Origin: Clostridia bacterium
GTDB taxonomy: Bacteria > Bacillota_A > Clostridia > Christensenellales > Aristaeellaceae
Length of the DNA: 41,552 bases
Direction of reading: 5' to 3'
Assembly: GCA_017620455.1 (NCBI GenBank)
Contig: JAFZQK010000037.1
Location: forward strand, 1 to 41,552
The stretch's first letter is position 1; every line of letters begins with the position of its first letter. Below the pieces are notes generated by a model that was not told the origin of the DNA, made no database searches, and was given only the letters and a program-made list of their open reading frames with translations. Shown in pieces: positions 31,445-41,091 of the stretch. Made by a program: the position numbers and the translations under genes.

Positions 31445-33513
31445 AACAGAAGCGGAAAATGATCTTCCTGATCCTGATGGCCATCGTGATCGTGAGCATG
31501 TTCCTGCCCGTGGCCTCCTTCAAGGACAATACGGCCCAGACGCTGGTCAAAACGATAGAAGATAAGCAAAGCGAACTGAAGGGCCAGGCGGATCAGCTGG
31601 AACGCTGGAAAGCGGGCGGAAAGAAAAAGCCCGAACAGATCGAAAAGCAGGAGAAGAAGGTAAAGGGCCTTCAGGACGAATTGAATGCCCTGATCGAAAA
31701 GCAGGAGGAAGCAGCGGAAAACGCCAACGACATTTCCTACAGCCTGCTGCCCGCCCCGCTGCCCATCAACGACTTCCCGGCGCGCTACGGCGCACAGAAG
31801 AATACGGTTTACAACGCCAATCAGGCCCTGAAGAAATTAGAGGAAAAGATCAACAAAAACAGCGAGGAAAAAGCCAAGCTGCAGAAGACCCTGGAATACG
31901 CCACGCTGATCCAGGGCCTGGATGAAACGGCGGAAACCGTGAAGATCACGACGGAAAAAGGGGAAGAGGAAATCGCCGTCAGCGATCTGAAAACCATGAT
32001 CCTGGAAGAATTGTCCGCGGCCCAGAAGCTCACCGCCCAGGCGGATGAGCCCGTTGAGCCGGATCCCGCCGAGGGCGGCGAGGAAGGCGCTGAAGCGCCC
32101 GCTGCCGAGGATGCGGCGCCGGCGGAGGAAGCCGCCGAGGGCACTGCTGAAGAAACGGCGGAAGAGCCCGTGGAAGAAGCGCAGCCCGAAGTGGTCTTCG
32201 ACGCTGAAAAGATCATCGCCGATCTCAACGCCAAAATCGTTGAGCTGGACGATAACATCAAAAATTACCAGGATAAGATCGAGCCGCAGAAGAAGCTCAT
32301 TGAAGAAGAGCAGGCCAAGCTGGATGCCATGGAGCCTGAACACCAGGCGCTGAATCCGGAAGAACTGCAGATCGACAATTCCATCATCAACAACTATAAA
32401 CTGTACCAGACCAACAAGCTGGGCTTCAACGTGCTGGTTTGGGTCATCTTTGCGGCCTTTGCCGTCACGGTGCTGCTGGTGATCCTGGCGGGCAGCAAGG
32501 AAGTCAGCAAGCTGTACACCATCGCGTCCTTTACCCACCTGGCGGGTATCCTGATGCTGTGCTACACCCTGCTGCGGCTGACCGCGTTCCCCATCAAGCT
32601 GCCCTACGGCAACGCCACGCTGAACACCCCGGTGGTGATCATGCTGCTGGCGGGCTCCATCATCGCCTTCGCCGTGCATGTGCAGGGCGTGCATAACTCC
32701 AAGCGCAGCATGATCTACGTGTTCTGCAGCTTCCTGAGCCTGCTGGCCCTGGTGCCCTTCTGGATCATGATGGTGAACGCCACCCGTTCCAGCTCCGCCA
32801 TCCAGAACGGCGTGAGCCTGATCCCGGGCAGCTACATGAACTACAACTGGAACGTACTGGCGAGCAAGAACTTCAACATTTCCATCGGCTTCATGAACAC
32901 CGCCATCATCGCCTTTGGATCCACCATCTTCTCGGTGTTCTTCTCCGCCATGACGGCCTACGGCTTCAAGGTTTACCAGTTCAAGGGCAACAAGATCCTC
33001 TACGCGGTGGTGCTGGCCATCATCATGATCCCCGGCCAGGTCACCGGCACCGGCTTCTTCATGTTCATGTACCAGATCGGCCTGGTGGATAACCGCTGGG
33101 CGCTGATCGTTCCCGCCATCGCTGCCGCCAGCACGGTGTTCTTCTTCCGGCAGTACCTGGAAGCGAACCTGCAGCTATCCCTGGTGGAGGCGGCCCGTAT
33201 CGACGGCTGCGGCGAGTTCCGCACCTTCTGCCGGATCATCGTGCCCATCATGATCCCCGCCATGGCCACCATGGGCATCATGTCCGTGATCGGCAGCTGG
33301 AACAACTACCTGACGCCGTTGATGCTGTTCCAGAAGCCCGGCCTCAAGACCCTGCCCATGATGGTGCAGGAGCTGCGCGGCGATATCTACCGCACGGAAT
33401 ACGGCTCCATTTACCTGGGCCTGACGTTGACGGCCCTGCCGCTGATCATCGTGTACTTCGCCCTGAGCAAGTACATCATCGCGGGCGTTGCCCTGGGCGG
33501 CGTGAAAGAATAA
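31441..33513 (+). CDS. Sugar ABC transporter permease (MalG-type) with large coiled-coil insert
   Basis: A 690-residue protein, over twice the usual MalG length (about 275). Residues 421-690 are an ordinary permease: IYVFCSFLSLLALVPFWIMMVNATRS, FMNTAIIAFGSTIFSVFFSAMTAYGF, and EAA loop EAARIDGCGEFRTFCRIIVPIMIP. Before this come: a helix at 7-26; a charged coiled coil (about 27-165) with EKQEKKVKGLQDELNALIEKQEE; an acidic Ala/Pro/Glu-rich linker (about 200-248); a second coiled coil (250-305, KIIADLNAKIVELDDNIKNY); and three extra helices (about 327-350, 358-380, 395-415). The coiled coils probably lie outside the membrane. The reading frame is continuous and starts four bases inside the previous gene, so this is not a frameshift product. 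It is the partner of the MalF-type permease; the role of the extra module is unknown. Confidence 0.9.
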   Translation: MKQKRKMIFLILMAIVIVSMFLPVASFKDNTAQTLVKTIEDKQSELKGQADQLERWKAGGKKKPEQIEKQEKKVKGLQDELNALIEKQEEAAENANDISYSLLPAPLPINDFPARYGAQKNTVYNANQALKKLEEKINKNSEEKAKLQKTLEYATLIQGLDETAETVKITTEKGEEEIAVSDLKTMILEELSAAQKLTAQADEPVEPDPAEGGEEGAEAPAAEDAAPAEEAAEGTAEETAEEPVEEAQPEVVFDAEKIIADLNAKIVELDDNIKNYQDKIEPQKKLIEEEQAKLDAMEPEHQALNPEELQIDNSIINNYKLYQTNKLGFNVLVWVIFAAFAVTVLLVILAGSKEVSKLYTIASFTHLAGILMLCYTLLRLTAFPIKLPYGNATLNTPVVIMLLAGSIIAFAVHVQGVHNSKRSMIYVFCSFLSLLALVPFWIMMVNATRSSSAIQNGVSLIPGSYMNYNWNVLASKNFNISIGFMNTAIIAFGSTIFSVFFSAMTAYGFKVYQFKGNKILYAVVLAIIMIPGQVTGTGFFMFMYQIGLVDNRWALIVPAIAAASTVFFFRQYLEANLQLSLVEAARIDGCGEFRTFCRIIVPIMIPAMATMGIMSVIGSWNNYLTPLMLFQKPGLKTLPMMVQELRGDIYRTEYGSIYLGLTLTALPLIIVYFALSKYIIAGVALGGVKE

Positions 33514-33532
33514 TCCATACCCCAAGATCTAT

Positions 33533-33574
33533 GATGCGGATGTGCCCACGTATCTATGCGGACGCATCCGCATC
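33533..33574 (+). promoter_or_regulatory. Intercistronic hairpin before the GH3 gene
   Basis: GATGCGGATGTG (33533-33544) pairs with CGCATCCGCATC (33563-33574), 12 pairs including one G-U, loop 18 bases. No U-tract follows, so it looks like an mRNA processing or stabilising structure rather than a terminator. The GH3 ribosome site AAGGAG follows closely. Confidence 0.6.
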
Positions 33575-33595
33575 GTTCTGAAAAGGAGAAAACGA

Positions 33596-35878
33596 ATGGA
33601 CGTGAAACGACTGGTGGCCCAAATGACCCTGGAGGAGAAGGCCGGGCTGTGCAGCGGGGAGGATTTTTGGCACACCAAGGCGGTGGAGCGCCTGGGCATT
33701 CCTGCCACGATGGTGTCCGACGGGCCTCACGGGCTGCGCAAGCAGGATGAAAAAGTGGATCATCTGGGCGTAAACGACAGCATCAAGGCCGTGTGCTTTC
33801 CCGCGGCCTGCGCCACGGCCGCATCCTTTGACCGGGCGCTGGTGACGAAGCTGGGGGAGGCCCTGGGGGACGAGTGCCAGCACGAAAACGTGTCCGTGGT
33901 GCTGGGCCCGGCGGTGAACATCAAGCGCAGCCCTCTGTGCGGACGGAATTTCGAGTACTTTTCCGAAGATCCTTATCTGGCCGGTGAAATGGCCTGCGCC
34001 CACATCCACGGCGTGCAGAGCCGGAACGTGGGCACCAGCATCAAGCATTTCGCCTGCAATTCCCAGGAGCACCGGCGGATGAGCTCCTCCTCCGAGGTGG
34101 ACGAGCGGACGCTGCGGGAAATCTATTTCCCCGCCTTTGAAGCCGCCGTGAAGCGGGAGCAGCCCTGGACGGTGATGTGCTCCTACAACCGGATCAACGG
34201 CGTGTATGCCAGCGAGAACAAATGGCTGCTTACCGACGTGCTCCGGGACGAATGGGGCTTTTCCGGCTATGCAGTCAGCGACTGGGGCGCCGTGGCGGAC
34301 CGGGTGAAGGGCATCCAGGCCGGGCTGGACCTGGAAATGCCGGGCTCCGGCGGGTATAACGACAAAAAGATCGTCAAAGCCGTGCGGGAAGGCAGGCTGG
34401 ATGAGCAACTGGTGGACCAGGCCTGCGAAAGGATCCTGAACATCGTTTACCGCTTCGTGGAAAACCGGAGGCCGGACACGCCCTGGGACAAGGAAGCCCA
34501 GCATGCCCTGGCCGCGGACATTGCCGCGGACTGCATGGTGCTGCTGAAAAACGAGGGGGATACGCTGCCGTTGAAGAAAGAGGACGGCGCGGCCTTCATC
34601 GGCGAGTTTGCCGCGGCGCCCCGGTTCCAGGGCGGCGGTAGCAGCCACATCAACAGCTTTAAAATCACCTCCGCCCTGGATGCGGCGAAGGAAGCCGGCC
34701 TGAAAGTGCGTTACGCCCAGGGCTACAGCGTCCGGGACGACGCGGCCACGGACGCCATGATCGCGGAGGCGGTGCAGGCGGCCAGGGAAGCGAAGACCGC
34801 CGTGGTATTCGCGGGGCTGCCGGATTCCTATGAATCCGAGGGCTATGACCGGACGCACATGCGCATGCCGGAATGCCAGAACCGTCTGATCGAGGCGGTG
34901 GCGGCGGCCAATCCCAATACCGTGGTGGTGCTGCACAACGGCTCGCCCGTGGAAATGCCCTGGATCGGCAAGGTCCGCGCGGTGCTGGAGGCGTACCTGG
35001 GCGGCCAGGCGGTGGGCCAGGCGGCGGTGCGGGTGCTCTTCGGGGACGTGAACCCCTCCGGGCATCTGGCGGAGAGCTTCCCGCTGCGGCTGGAGGACAA
35101 TCCCTCCTACCTGTATTACCTGGGCGAGGGCAACCGCACCGAGTACCGGGAAGGCGTGTTCGTGGGCTACCGGTATTACGATAAAAAGCAGATGGACGTG
35201 CTGTTCCCCTTCGGCCACGGGCTGAGCTACACCACGTTTGCATACAGCAATCTGCGTTTGGATTTTGGAAAATCCGTGCTGGAGGACGGCGATACGGTAA
35301 AGGCCGCCGTGACGGTGAAAAACACGGGCAGGCGTTTCGGCAAGGCCGTGGTGCAGCTGTACGTGGGCGCGGTGAACGCCGATCCCATCCGTCCGGTGAG
35401 GGAGCTGAAGGGCTTTGAAAAGGTGGCGCTGCAGCCCGGCGAGGAAAAGGACGTTTTCTTCATCCTGGACAAGCGCGCCTTCGCCATGTGGAATACGGAG
35501 CTCCACGATTGGTACGTGCCCGCCGGGCAGTACCGCATCGAGGCGGGGGATTCCTCCCGGAATCTGCCGCTGCGCACGGAGATCACCCTTTCCGACAGCC
35601 GGGAGCTGCCCCGGCATTACGATATGAACAGCGTGTTCGTGGACCTGATGGCGGACCCCAAAGCCAAAGCGCTGCTCAAGCCCATCATGGAAGAATCCAG
35701 CCGCAAATTCGTCGGCGAACAGAACGAGGGGCAGACCGACGCCGCGAAGGAAGCCGTCAGCGAGGAAATGGGCGAAGCCATGATGCGGTATATGCCGCTC
35801 CGGGCGCTGGTCAGCTTCGGGGCCAGCGAGGAGACCGCCCGGGCGCTGGAGGAGATCATTCGCAGGATCAACGATTGA
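33596..35878 (+). CDS. Glycoside hydrolase family 3 beta-glucosidase
   Basis: A 760-residue cytoplasmic enzyme (no signal peptide). The GH3 barrel opens [16 protein letters not shown], then [35 protein letters not shown] and [12 protein letters not shown]. The nucleophile sits in AVSDWGAV at Asp229. The second alpha/beta domain has [33 protein letters not shown], and [18 protein letters not shown] fibronectin-III-like domain ([20 protein letters not shown]) and a roughly 90-residue clostridial-type tail follow. It would hydrolyse imported beta-gluco-oligosaccharides to glucose. The ATG at 33596 follows AAAAGGAG. It belongs to the ABC/phosphorylase operon. Confidence 0.95.
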   Translation: MDVKRLVAQMTLEEKAGLCSGEDFWHTKAVERLGIPATMVSDGPHGLRKQDEKVDHLGVNDSIKAVCFPAACATAASFDRALVTKLGEALGDECQHENVSVVLGPAVNIKRSPLCGRNFEYFSEDPYLAGEMACAHIHGVQSRNVGTSIKHFACNSQEHRRMSSSSEVDERTLREIYFPAFEAAVKREQPWTVMCSYNRINGVYASENKWLLTDVLRDEWGFSGYAVSDWGAVADRVKGIQAGLDLEMPGSGGYNDKKIVKAVREGRLDEQLVDQACERILNIVYRFVENRRPDTPWDKEAQHALAADIAADCMVLLKNEGDTLPLKKEDGAAFIGEFAAAPRFQGGGSSHINSFKITSALDAAKEAGLKVRYAQGYSVRDDAATDAMIAEAVQAAREAKTAVVFAGLPDSYESEGYDRTHMRMPECQNRLIEAVAAANPNTVVVLHNGSPVEMPWIGKVRAVLEAYLGGQAVGQAAVRVLFGDVNPSGHLAESFPLRLEDNPSYLYYLGEGNRTEYREGVFVGYRYYDKKQMDVLFPFGHGLSYTTFAYSNLRLDFGKSVLEDGDTVKAAVTVKNTGRRFGKAVVQLYVGAVNADPIRPVRELKGFEKVALQPGEEKDVFFILDKRAFAMWNTELHDWYVPAGQYRIEAGDSSRNLPLRTEITLSDSRELPRHYDMNSVFVDLMADPKAKALLKPIMEESSRKFVGEQNEGQTDAAKEAVSEEMGEAMMRYMPLRALVSFGASEETARALEEIIRRIND

Positions 35879-35916
35879 TCCTGCTTGGTGCAAACAATCA
35901 ATCAGGAGGGAAGAAC

Positions 35917-38361
35917 ATGAAATTCGGCCACTTTGACGACGCGGCGCGGGAATACGTCATCTCCACGCCCCGCACGCCCTACCCCTGGATCAACTACCTG
36001 GGCAGCGAGAATTTCTTCGGCATCATCAGCAATACCGCCGGCGGCTATTGCTTCTACCGGGACGCCCGGCTTCGCCGCGTGACCCGCTACCGCTATAACA
36101 ACATGCCCGTGGACGACGGCGGCCGCTACTTCTACGTGAAGGACGGCGATACCGTCTGGAACCCCGGCTGGAAGCCCGTCAAGACCGAGCTGGACGAGTA
36201 TTCCTGCCGCCACGGCATGGGCTATACCGTGATCACCGGCAAAAAGAGCGGCCTTCGCGCCAGCCAGCTGTCCTTCGTGCCGCTGGGGGTCAACGCCGAG
36301 GTGCACCGGATCACTTTGACCAATGAATCCGGCGCGGCCAAGGACGTGACGCTGACCAGCTTCGTGGAGTTCTGCCTGTGGAACGCCCAGGACGATATGC
36401 TGAATTTCCAGCGCAACTTCAACACCGGCGAGGTGGAGATCGAAGGCAGCGTGATCTACCACAAGACCGAATACCGGGAACGCCGCAATCACTATTCCTT
36501 CTACGCCGTGAACGTGCCGGTGGACGGCTTCGATACGGATATGGAAACCTTCCTGGGCCTGTACAACGGCTTCGACGCGCCCAACAGCGTGATGACCGGC
36601 AAGATGGGCAATTCCGTGGCTTCCGGCTGGCAGCCCATCGCTTCCCACCAGATCAAGGCGCATCTGGAAGCGGGGGAGAGCAGAAAGTACAATTTCGTGC
36701 TGGGCTACGTGGAGCTGCCCAACGAAGAAAAATGGGCCGCTCCCGGGATCATCAACAAAAAGCCCGCCCACGAATTGCTCAGCAAGCTGACCAGCGATCA
36801 GCAGATCCAGGACGCCTTCGACGCCCTCAAACGGCACTGGGACAACCTGCTCTCCGCCTATACCCTGACCACGCCGGATGAAAAGCTGGGCCGGATGGTG
36901 AATATCTGGAATCCGTACCAGTGCATGGTCACCTTCAACATGAGCCGGTCCACCTCCATGTTTGAAAGCGGCATCGGCCGCGGCATGGGCTTCCGCGATT
37001 CCTCCCAGGATCTGCTGGGCTTCGTGCACCAGATCCCCGAACGGGCGCGGGAACGCATCCTGGATATCGCCGCCACCCAGTTCCGGGACGGCGGATGCTA
37101 CCATCAGTTCCAGCCCCTGACCAAGAAGGGCAACAACGACATCGGCGGCGGCTTCAACGACGACCCCCTGTGGCTCATCGCCGGCACCGCTGCGTACATC
37201 AAGGAAACCGGCGATTTCGGCATCCTGGATGAAAAAACGCCCTACGACTGCAACCCTGACGACTGGGGCACGCTGATGGAGCACCTGGAGGTCAGCTTCG
37301 ATCACGTGGTCAACAACCGCGGGCCCCACGGCCTGCCGCTGATCGGCCGGGCCGACTGGAACGACTGCCTGAACCTGAACTGCTTCTCCGATACCCCGGA
37401 CGAGAGCTTCCAGACCTTCTCCAACCCCAACGCCCCGGACGACCGGGTGGCCGAATCCGTGCTGATCGCCGGCATGTTCGTGGCCATCGGGCCGGAGCTG
37501 GTGGCCCTGGAAAAACGCCGCGGGAACGCGGAAAAGGCCGCGGATTGCCAGAAGGCCATCGACGAAATGGAGCAGGCCATCCTCACCGCCGGCTGGGACG
37601 GCGAATGGTTCGTCCGCGCCTACGACGCCCTGGGCCGCAAGGTGGGCAGCCACGAGTGCGAGGACGGCAAGATCTTCATCGAGTCCCAGGGCTACTGCGT
37701 GATGGGCGGCGTGGGCGTCAAGGATGGCAAGGCCGAAAAGGCCCTCCAATCCGTGGAAAAATGGCTGGAGACCGAGCACGGCATCGTGCTCTTGCAGCCC
37801 GCCTACAAGGAATATCACCTGGAGCTGGGCGAGGTTTCCTCCTATCCGCCGGGATACAAGGAAAACGCCGGCATCTTCTGCCACAACAATCCCTGGATCA
37901 TCGCCGCGGAAACGGTGGTGGGCCACGGCGACCGGGCGTTCAGCCTGTATAAGAAGATCGCTCCCGCTTACCGCGAGGAAATCAGCGAAAAGCACAAGAT
38001 GGAGCCCTACGTGTACAGCCAGATGATCGCCGGCAAGGACGCGCAGAACTTCGGCCAGGCCAAGAACAGCTGGCTCACCGGCACCGCCGCGTGGAATTTC
38101 TACGTCATCAGCAATTATATCCTGGGCATCAAGCCGGATTGGGACGGGCTGAAGATCGATCCCTGCATCCCCCACGATTGGGACGGCTATCAGGTGAGCC
38201 GCCGGTTCCGGGGCGCCACCTATCAGATCGATATTCAGAACCCGGACCACGTGTGCCGGGGCGTGAAAAAGGTCACGGTGGACGGCAAGGCCGTCGAAGG
38301 GAACGTGCTGCCCGTGTTCGGCGACGGCAAGGCCCATCAGGTCACGGTGATCCTGGGCTAA
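35917..38361 (+). CDS. cbp: Cellobiose phosphorylase (GH94)
   Basis: An 814-residue cytoplasmic enzyme that splits cellobiose with phosphate into glucose-1-phosphate and glucose, saving ATP. It follows the remembered C. thermocellum enzyme closely: [90 protein letters not shown], and [15 protein letters not shown] with catalytic Asp483. [20 protein letters not shown] and [11 protein letters not shown] close the phosphate/active-site region. Length equals the family's. The ATG at 35917 follows GGAGGG. It is last gene of the binding protein-permeases-GH3-phosphorylase operon, which fixes the operon's theme as cello-oligosaccharide use. Confidence 0.97.
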   Translation: MKFGHFDDAAREYVISTPRTPYPWINYLGSENFFGIISNTAGGYCFYRDARLRRVTRYRYNNMPVDDGGRYFYVKDGDTVWNPGWKPVKTELDEYSCRHGMGYTVITGKKSGLRASQLSFVPLGVNAEVHRITLTNESGAAKDVTLTSFVEFCLWNAQDDMLNFQRNFNTGEVEIEGSVIYHKTEYRERRNHYSFYAVNVPVDGFDTDMETFLGLYNGFDAPNSVMTGKMGNSVASGWQPIASHQIKAHLEAGESRKYNFVLGYVELPNEEKWAAPGIINKKPAHELLSKLTSDQQIQDAFDALKRHWDNLLSAYTLTTPDEKLGRMVNIWNPYQCMVTFNMSRSTSMFESGIGRGMGFRDSSQDLLGFVHQIPERARERILDIAATQFRDGGCYHQFQPLTKKGNNDIGGGFNDDPLWLIAGTAAYIKETGDFGILDEKTPYDCNPDDWGTLMEHLEVSFDHVVNNRGPHGLPLIGRADWNDCLNLNCFSDTPDESFQTFSNPNAPDDRVAESVLIAGMFVAIGPELVALEKRRGNAEKAADCQKAIDEMEQAILTAGWDGEWFVRAYDALGRKVGSHECEDGKIFIESQGYCVMGGVGVKDGKAEKALQSVEKWLETEHGIVLLQPAYKEYHLELGEVSSYPPGYKENAGIFCHNNPWIIAAETVVGHGDRAFSLYKKIAPAYREEISEKHKMEPYVYSQMIAGKDAQNFGQAKNSWLTGTAAWNFYVISNYILGIKPDWDGLKIDPCIPHDWDGYQVSRRFRGATYQIDIQNPDHVCRGVKKVTVDGKAVEGNVLPVFGDGKAHQVTVILG

Positions 38362-38381
38362 ACGGAAAGCAAACAATAAAA

Positions 38382-38411
38382 CAAGGCCGGCGGATCATTC
38401 CGCCGGCCTTG
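38382..38411. terminator. Bidirectional terminator between cellobiose phosphorylase and PAP2 genes
   Basis: CAAGGCCGGCGGA (38382-38394) pairs with TCCGCCGGCCTTG (38399-38411) around TCAT, a 13-bp perfect stem. On the minus strand TTTTATTGTTT follows, a good U-tract for the PAP2 gene; on the plus strand the U-tract is weak. Confidence 0.85.
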
Positions 38412-38435
38412 CTGCATATTGCTCGTACGTGGTTT

Positions 38436-39146
38436 TTATCTCCTTGCCCTGCGGTGGCGCGGGGCGGCGCGGTCCTTCTTGGCGGAGGCCAGCAGGAACA
38501 GCAGGGAGGCGCTGATCAGCACCCCGCCCAGGATGTCCGTCAGCCAGTGCACGCCGGAGAGGAAGCGCAGCGCCACGGTGAGCCCCGCCAGCGCCCACAG
38601 CGCGGCCTGGAGCGCCTTGCACAGCGTCCCGTTCCGGACATAGCGGCCCAGAGCGATGGCGGCGCTGCCGAATACCACGCAGGCCAGCATGGTGTGGGTG
38701 GAGGGATAGGACGCCGCCGGCACCGTTTCGCCGGGAAGCATGACCGGCCGGCAATTGATCACGACCTTTTCAAAGAAGAAGTAAAGGATCAGCACCATGG
38801 CGTAAATGATGGCCAGGGACCAGAGGGTGGGGTCCACCTTTTTCAGGCTTTTGCGGCTGATCCACTGCCACAGGCCCAGGGCCGCGAAGCAGCCGGCCAC
38901 CAGGAAGGAAAGATACCCCAGGTATTTGGTGATCTTGTAGAAGGACAGGCGCACGCCCACCGCGTCCCGGGCGGCGGTGTTGATGCCGGAGAGGCCGATG
39001 TCCTCCTGCACGGGCGTCACGGCGCTTTCCGCTTCCGCGCTTTTGACCTCCACGGGCTGCACGTCCACGGTTTTGACCAGCAGGATCAGCGCCAGGAACA
39101 GCGCGGCGAATACCAGGGAGAGGATCAGTTTGGTTTTCTTGCTCAT
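38436..39146 (-). CDS. PAP2-family membrane phosphatase
   Basis: A 236-residue membrane protein with about six helices; the first (LILSLVFAALFLALILLV) is followed by a roughly 35-residue outer loop. Phosphatase motifs: KVVINCRPVM (KxxxxxxRP), YPSTHTM (PSxH, with Thr where Gly is usual) and RFLSGVHWLTDILGG (SRx5HxxxD-like with His and Asp). These are the PAP2/undecaprenyl- or lipid-phosphate phosphatase signatures, so it probably dephosphorylates a lipid pyrophosphate or phosphate. GAAAGGAA lies upstream at a somewhat long distance. It has its own promoter and ends at the shared terminator. Confidence 0.9.
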   Translation of the reverse strand: MSKKTKLILSLVFAALFLALILLVKTVDVQPVEVKSAEAESAVTPVQEDIGLSGINTAARDAVGVRLSFYKITKYLGYLSFLVAGCFAALGLWQWISRKSLKKVDPTLWSLAIIYAMVLILYFFFEKVVINCRPVMLPGETVPAASYPSTHTMLACVVFGSAAIALGRYVRNGTLCKALQAALWALAGLTVALRFLSGVHWLTDILGGVLISASLLFLLASAKKDRAAPRHRRARR

Positions 39147-39201
39147 AAAATGCTTTCATTCCTTTCATGGGATCGGGGAACGGGCGGAGCCCGTCCGGCC
39201 C

Positions 39202-39230
39202 ATTATAGCGTAAAAGCCGCGGGGAGACAA
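39202..39230 (-). promoter_or_regulatory. Promoter of the PAP2 gene
   Basis: Minus strand: -35 TTGTCT (39230-39225), 17-base spacer, -10 TATAAT (39207-39202). A leader hairpin GACGGGC-TCC-GCCCGTT lies just downstream. Confidence 0.78.
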
Positions 39231-39235
39231 GGGGG

Positions 39236-40099
39236 TCATTCCCCGTCCAGGGCGCCGAAGCCTTCGCCCAGGGTCTCGTGGGTGTCGGTGATGAATACGA
39301 AGGCGCTGCGGTCCTCCTCCCGGACGATGCGCTTGAGGGGAAGCACTTCCGCCCGGGTCACCACGCTGATGATGACGGTGCGCGCCTCCTTGCTGAAAGC
39401 GCCCATGGCGGGGATCAGGGTGGCGCCCCGATCCATCTCCTTTATGATGCGGGAGGAAACCTTTTCGGCGTCCTTGGCGATGATGAAGCACGCTTTCGCG
39501 GACCCCATGCCCGCCAGCACCAGGTCCACCGCCTTGGCGTTGATGAAAATGCAGATCAGGGCGTACAGGGCGGCGTGGGCGCTCATGGTAAAGGCGGCGC
39601 AGAGGATCACGGTGCAGTCCACCGCGAAAAGGAAAGCGCCCACCGAAACGATGGGAAACCGCTTGTGCACCATCCGGGCGATCATGTCCGATCCGCCGGT
39701 GGTGGCCCCGCCGCGCATGATGAGGCCGATGCCCAGCCCCAGCGTCAGCGCGCCGTACACCGTGGCCAGCAGGATATCGTCGGTCAGCGGGGGGAACTGC
39801 ATCAGGTCGATGCAGGCGGAAAAGAGGATCGTGGCGATCAGGGACCGAAACACGAACACCCGGCCCATGGATTTCCAGCCGATGATGAAAAGGGGCAGGT
39901 TCATGGCCATGCTGGTGACGCCCACGGGCCATTTCCACAGATAATTGAAGATGGTGGCGATGCCCGTGAGCCCGCCGGGCGCAATGCCGTTGGGCACCAA
40001 AAACAGGGGATAGGCGGCCCCGCCGATCATGCAGCCCACCAGGATCTGCGCGTAAGCCAGCGTTTTCGCCCGGACCGACTGATTGGACAGAAGCGACAT
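39236..40099 (-). CDS. YitT-family membrane protein (DUF161 plus DUF2179)
   Basis: A 287-residue protein. The N-terminal two thirds are membrane: AYAQILVGCMIGGAAYPLFLVPNGIAPGGLTGIATI is the diagnostic YitT opening, then TLGLGIGLIMRGGATTGGSDMIAR. The C-terminal DUF2179 domain (from about residue 205) has IIKEMDRGATLIPAMGAFSKEARTVIISVVTRAEV and FVFITDTHETLGEGF. It is widespread in Firmicutes and its function is not firmly known. The start at 40099 gives MSLLSNQSVRAK; the long open frame upstream of it is a shadow of the divergent gene. GAGGGGG lies 11 bases upstream. It is divergent from the acetyltransferase. Confidence 0.9.
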   Translation of the reverse strand: MSLLSNQSVRAKTLAYAQILVGCMIGGAAYPLFLVPNGIAPGGLTGIATIFNYLWKWPVGVTSMAMNLPLFIIGWKSMGRVFVFRSLIATILFSACIDLMQFPPLTDDILLATVYGALTLGLGIGLIMRGGATTGGSDMIARMVHKRFPIVSVGAFLFAVDCTVILCAAFTMSAHAALYALICIFINAKAVDLVLAGMGSAKACFIIAKDAEKVSSRIIKEMDRGATLIPAMGAFSKEARTVIISVVTRAEVLPLKRIVREEDRSAFVFITDTHETLGEGFGALDGE

Positions 40100-40216
40100 A
40101 AAAAGAAAACCCCCTCTGACGGTTGTACAAAAATTGTATTCTTTCTCCCGGCGCTTTTTTCCTGCCGGACGGGAAAAAATCTTCCCTTGTTTCTGGACGA
40201 GAAGGCGGGCGTGCGG

Positions 40217-40222
40217 TATAAT
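40217..40222 (+). promoter_or_regulatory. -10 box of the acetyltransferase gene
   Basis: TATAAT at 40217-40222, about 43 bases before the start codon. No good -35 is present at 16-18 bases, so only the -10 is supported. Confidence 0.45.
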
Positions 40223-40264
40223 AGCGTCAAATCCTGCCCGGAAAACGGGATTGGAGGCGGTTAT

Positions 40265-40714
40265 ATGATCTGCTATCGGAAGCTGAAAATGGACGACCTT
40301 CCGGCATTCATCTCCCTGCGCATCCGGCAGCTCACCGAGGAGGGCGCGCGGGAGGACGCCGATCTGCGCCCGGCGCTCATGGATTATTATGTGCGGCACC
40401 TTGCGGACGGCACCTTCGTTTCCTGGCTGGCGCTGGATGGGGAAAGGATCGTAGGCACCAGCGGCATGTCCTTCGTGGAGAAGCCGCCGTATTTTTCCTG
40501 TCCCACCGGGCGGATCGGGCTGCTGTCCAGCATGTATATCGAGGCCGCTTACCGGCGGCGGGGCATCGCCCGGGAGCTGCTCTCCCGGGTGGTGGAGGAG
40601 GCGCGGAAGCACGGCTGCGGCGCGGTGCAGATCACCGCGTCGGACATGGGCGTGCTGCTGTATTCGGCGTTTGGCTTTCAGAAGAACGGGAATTTTATGC
40701 AGTATAAGCTGTGA
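40265..40714 (+). CDS. GNAT-family N-acetyltransferase
   Basis: A 149-residue single-domain GNAT enzyme. Motif A is clear: GLLSSMYIEAAYRRRGIARELLSRVVEEA, with the acetyl-CoA pyrophosphate loop RRRGIA; motif B ends in YSAFGFQKNGNFMQYKL. The substrate cannot be predicted. The ATG at 40265 follows GGAGGCGG. It stands alone, convergent with glyA. Confidence 0.92.
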   Translation: MICYRKLKMDDLPAFISLRIRQLTEEGAREDADLRPALMDYYVRHLADGTFVSWLALDGERIVGTSGMSFVEKPPYFSCPTGRIGLLSSMYIEAAYRRRGIARELLSRVVEEARKHGCGAVQITASDMGVLLYSAFGFQKNGNFMQYKL

Positions 40715-40747
40715 GAACACGTTGAAGGCGCTGCCCTCAAACACCCG

Positions 40748-40825
40748 CTGGGGTGCGTGCCGCACCCCAGACCCCGCCCGTTGCGGACACACGAACGCGA
40801 AATACCGACTTCTTTCCCGCAGCGG
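40748..40825. repeat. Hairpin-rich intergenic segment, left part of gap C
   Basis: A 10-bp perfect hairpin CTGGGGTGCG-TGC-CGCACCCCAG (40748-40770), then a second stem CCGTTGCGG (40778-40786) with CCGCAGCGG (40817-40825, one G-U pair). No U-tract follows, so neither is a clear terminator. It looks like a dispersed palindromic repeat. Confidence 0.6.
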
Positions 40826-40838
40826 CTTTAATACCACC

Positions 40839-40962
40839 GTTCCCGGGCAGCCAGCAACGCTGGCGGCCTGTGCGCAAAGCGCACAGGGACAAGCAAAGGC
40901 CAGCTGAGAAAACGAGTAAACTCGTTTTTCAGATGGCCTTTGCTTGTCTTATGCCCGGGAAC
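40839..40962. repeat. Four-way-junction palindrome in the GNAT-glyA gap
   Basis: The closing stem GTTCCCGGGCA (40839-40849) / TGCCCGGGAAC (40952-40962) is perfect over 11 pairs. Inside are three arms: GCCAGC-AAC-GCTGGC (40850-40864); CCTGTGCGC-AAA-GCGCACAGG (40867-40887); and ACAAGCAAAGGCCA (40889-40902) with 40934-40947, capped by a second stem 40904-40917 with 40920-40932 (one bulged G). Nearly every base is paired. Smaller stems follow: GCCTG/CAGGC (40965-40984) and TGGCGAT/ATCGCCA (40968-40974 with 41015-41021). No coding frame is supported. Confidence 0.75.
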
Positions 40963-41030
40963 TTGCCTGGCGATTTATTCAGGCGCATATTGTTAATGTT
41001 TTTCATTTTGTTATATCGCCAAAAATGGGT

Positions 41031-41082
41031 CCAGGGCCCGATGGGCCCTGGTTCGGGGGTTCGGGGGCTGAAGAAGCCCCCG
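41031..41082 (-). terminator. glyA terminator region (two hairpins)
   Basis: On the minus strand, downstream of glyA: first CGGGGGCT/AGCCCCCG (41082-41062, 5-base loop), then CCAGGGCCC-ATC-GGGCCCTGG (41051-41031), followed by ACCCATTTTTGG. The second hairpin with its short U-tract is the likely terminator. Confidence 0.75.
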
Positions 41083-41091
41083 ATATTTCTC

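Noticed and set aside
40100..40837. Extension of the YitT gene upstream to 40837 (533 residues)
   Set aside because: The extra part overlaps the GNAT gene on the other strand and lacks YitT features; the protein begins properly at 40099.
40715..41091. A third copy of the A/B element in the GNAT-glyA gap
   Set aside because: No TCAGGGTGTCGA end, GGCCA bulge or GGGGCTGCGGCCCC hairpin is present; it is a different structure.
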